Part shown: in pieces, positions 27,694 through 29,572 of the stretch
Layout: every line of letters starts with the position of its first letter
Position numbering within the stretch: position 1 is the first letter of the stretch
Assembly: GCA_964520445.1 (NCBI GenBank)
Contig: CAZFNU010000003.1
Span: forward strand, 1 to 29,572
Length of the DNA stretch: 29,572 nucleotides
Source of the DNA: CAZFNU01 sp964520445
GTDB lineage: Bacteria > Patescibacteriota > Minisyncoccia > UBA6257 > JAKLIH01
Direction of reading: 5' to 3'
Position numbers and translations under genes: made by a program
Notes under the pieces: model-generated
Seen by the model: the letters and a program-made list of their open reading frames with translations, nothing else
What the model was told of the DNA's origin: nothing
Databases searched by the model: none

Positions 27694-28293
27694 TTAAAAT
27701 AATTTAGCAAATCTGAGTAACAGAGATATACCCAGCAAAATACTGACAATTGCCCCCAGTATATTCCATACTTTTTCTGATGCCTGATATCTTGCAAAAC
27801 TCACCCATTCAGAACGGTTCCAGGATGTACGCCTTGCAACAGCACATTCCCAAACCACAGCTCCAAGATACATTAGTAAACAGAAGAAAGTCCATATTCT
27901 TCCTTGCCACAAGATATCAGCATTAAACGAGAATATTGCGCTTTTCGCAATATCCGCAAGACCATATATCCAGACAAAGAGAATTACAATACGAAGTGCA
28001 AAAAATTCCCATAGGTGTCTTATTGCAGAGTAGAGAGGGAAGAATAAAAAGATCATTGGACCAAATGTCCATCCATGTAAACTTTTTAATTCTTTAGTTG
28101 ACAGTGGCATCGTTCTCTCAATTTTTATATTTTCTATGTTCTCTTCGTGTTCAATAGTCACTGTCTTTGGTTCTCCAACTTTTGTAGTATTTTTAACACT
28201 TCCTGAAAGACTGAACCAATCGAACTCTACACTATCAAGAGGTTCCCAGTCTTTCTTTAAAACAGACACATCCTTTGGTATAATACCTTGCAT
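27694..28293 (-). CDS. Orphan membrane protein, all-TGG, strong Shine-Dalgarno
   Basis: 199 residues, family not recognised. The N-terminal 85 residues are soluble (KKDWEPLDSVEFDWF, TVTIEHEENIENIKIER). Three to four hydrophobic segments follow, including FGPMIFLFFPLYS, FALRIVILFVWIYGLA, TFFCLLMYLGAVVW and ILGAIVSILLGISLLL. It is Trp-rich: 11 TGG, no TGA. Shine-Dalgarno AAAGGAG is 6 bases before the ATG. It has its own promoter and terminator, so it is a self-contained transcription unit. Together with the TGG-only bias this fits recent gain. Ends TAA. Confidence 0.78.
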   Translation of the reverse strand: MQGIIPKDVSVLKKDWEPLDSVEFDWFSLSGSVKNTTKVGEPKTVTIEHEENIENIKIERTMPLSTKELKSLHGWTFGPMIFLFFPLYSAIRHLWEFFALRIVILFVWIYGLADIAKSAIFSFNADILWQGRIWTFFCLLMYLGAVVWECAVARRTSWNRSEWVSFARYQASEKVWNILGAIVSILLGISLLLRFAKLF

Positions 28294-28350
28294 AAAAAGC
28301 TCCTTTCAGCTTTTACTAAAATATATAATAGACTTTAAAATGCTACAAGG

Positions 28351-28379
28351 ATGCTACCATAAAAGTATATAAATGTCAA
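28351..28379 (-). promoter_or_regulatory. Promoter of the orphan membrane protein gene
   Basis: Read leftward: TTGACA (28374-28379), a 17-bp spacer, TAGCAT (28351-28356). The -35 is consensus; the -10 matches at four of six positions. A TATATT lies further downstream. Confidence 0.55.
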
Positions 28380-28454
28380 GAGTGTTAAAATAATTAATAT
28401 ATACCCTTCTTGAGTTTTTCAGCTTTTTATGATAGCATATATTTGTTAATTAAT

Positions 28455-28527
28455 GGCGACTGTAGCTCAGCGGTAGAGCGCCTGTCTGTGGCACAGGAGG
28501 TCGTGGGATCAACACCCATCAGTCGCC
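28455..28527 (+). tRNA. tRNA-His (GUG)
   Basis: 73 nt including the extra 5' G (G-1) paired with C73, the histidine identity element. Acceptor GCGACTG/CAGTCGC, anticodon loop CTGTGGC, variable AGGTC. The T-loop is ATCAACA, with A in place of the usual T54. No encoded CCA. Confidence 0.92.
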
Positions 28528-28555
28528 CCTCTATCCATTATTAAATTTATATATT

Positions 28556-29572
28556 ATGGATTACAAAAAATCAGGAGTTGATTATAATCTACTAGATAAT
28601 TTTAAACGCTTAGCCCAAAAAAGCGCTAAAAAAACGGATTTAAATATTAAAAAACACTTTAACCAATTTGGTTTTAAACCATATAAACCAAGTAGGGGCG
28701 AAAGTGTCTTTTTATTACAAACTAAAAATGAATATCTGGCACACGTAGAAGAAGGATTGGGCACCAAGAATATAATAGCCGATAAAATGTATAAACTAAC
28801 TAGCAAGACCTATTATAACCATATAGCCCAAGATACCATAGCTATGATAGTTAATGATATGATTACTCTAGGTGCCCTTCCCTTAACTTTACAGATGCAT
28901 TTAGCAGTGGGTAATTCTAAATGATTTCAAGATAAAAAAAGATATCAGGATCTAATTAAAGGATGACAAAAAGGATGTCAACTTTCCGACTGTCTTTGAG
29001 CTGGTGGGGAAACCCCAACCCTAAAAGGTATTGTTGATGAAACTCATCCCCTTTTAAGTGGATCAGCTATGGGTATTATTAAACCAAAGAATAAACTGAT
29101 TAAGGGAGATATTAAAGACAATGATGCTATCATTATTCTTCATAGCTCTGGTATTCATGCTAATGGTATAACACTGGTAAGGGAAATAGTAAAGTCTCTT
29201 CCTAAAGGGTATAAAACCAAATTATCCAATGGCAGAACTTTTGGAGAAACTCTTTTAGATCCAACCTTAATTTATGTTCCTTTCATAGAACAATGTTTGC
29301 ATGATAATATCCATATTCATTATGCAGTAAATATTACTGGACATGGGTGGAGAAAATTAATGAGGTTAAACAAAAACTTTAAATATATTATTGAAAAACT
29401 TCCTCCAATAAAACCAATTTTTAAGTTTCTTCAACAAAAAGCTAAATTAACAGATAAAGAAGCCTATGCAACCTTTAACATGGGAGCTGGTTTTGCTATC
29501 TATGTTCCTCAACAAGAAGTTTTAAAAACTCTTAATATAGCTAATAAATTAAAATTCAAAGCATTAAAATCA
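28556..29572 (+). CDS. purM: PurM-like AIR synthase (UGA=Trp), cut by window edge
   Basis: Phosphoribosylformylglycinamidine cyclo-ligase type enzyme of purine synthesis, or a close PurM-fold relative. 339 codons are visible and the frame runs off the window. Motifs: SGVDYNLLDNFKRLAQ, YLAHVEEGLGTKNIIADK (PurM DGVGTK-like), MIVNDMITLGALPL, AGGETPTLKGIVDE, and later LILHSSGIHANGITL-type and AFNMGAGFAIYVP-type segments. Three TGA codons fall where relatives have Trp: NSKWF, KGWQKGC and CLWAGGE. One Trp (GHGWRK) is TGG. The GETPTL signature resembles archaeal and CPR-type PurM more than the E. coli form. It starts 28 bases after tRNA-His. Confidence 0.88.

Noticed and set aside
28582..28806. Leftward frame opposite purM
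   Set aside because: It is antisense to well-conserved PurM motifs and has no supporting features.

Overview
The window is an AT-rich chromosomal stretch that looks like a Patescibacteria/CPR-type bacterium, with a short GC-rich edge (about 1-1395) that almost certainly has another origin. The CPR assignment rests on gene content and style: an L19 with a Lys/Glu-rich tail, a short UvrC without an HhH region, a PTPS-related membrane protein next to a GT2, a DUF5663-like mini-protein, YvcK, Rpe and RpiB in a row, and small HTH/endonuclease-like genes. It is inference, because no rRNA is present. The main feature is the genetic code. Most native genes are broken by in-frame TGA, and the TGAs fall where the families require tryptophan: DGWG in phosphoglycerate mutase, HWPGD in PAP2, HWSP in the IS30 transposase, and several sites in PurM and UvrC. 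Read as UGA=Trp, 20 broken genes become full length, and every native gene ends in TAA or TAG. The recoded CPR lineages I know of (Gracilibacteria, Absconditabacteria) use UGA=Gly, which does not fit here.

Layout. 1-1379: TRAP transporter DctQ/DctP, GC-rich, standard code. 1411-2694: radical SAM/SPASM enzyme. 3016-6312: four consecutive genes for putative zinc-metallopeptidase-like proteins, one carrying two complete HExxH...E modules and one with a disrupted motif. 6474-7982: WG-type beta-repeat protein. 8181-9253: degenerate IS30-family element. 9285-14960: tRNA-Gly, DksA/TraR protein, a 685-residue protein with an embedded GrpE-like domain, and a PTPS-related membrane protein with its GT2. 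15122-17984: gpmI-uvrC. 18018-20055: thioredoxin-like protein, tRNA-Leu, rplS, pseudouridine synthase. 20127-21523: a foreign two-gene cassette. 21622-23690: tRNA-Val, tRNA-Ile(UAU), a PAP2 phosphatase and two HTH/endonuclease-like paralogues. 23772-27555: yvcK, rpe, rpiB, a 2-hydroxyacid dehydrogenase and a DUF3298-like lipid-side protein. 27694-28293: orphan membrane protein. 28455 to the end: tRNA-His and a purM-like gene.

Two translational dialects coexist. Native genes use TGA and TGG for Trp (about 68 TGA by hand count), mostly without a clear Shine-Dalgarno. Five genes (radical SAM, WG-repeat, the two-gene cassette, the orphan membrane protein) use only TGG (37 TGG, 0 TGA). Four of them have strong Shine-Dalgarno sequences and TTGACA/TATAAT-type promoters with 17-bp spacers; the fifth, the downstream cassette gene, is coupled to its neighbour by an ATGA overlap. 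Both cassette genes end in TGA, which the host would read through. They look like recent arrivals from a standard-code donor. The metallopeptidase cluster, the GrpE fusion and the recoding itself are the most promising material for new biology. Two 10-N gaps (9605-9614, 23323-23332) show that this is a scaffold, and both fall inside genes.
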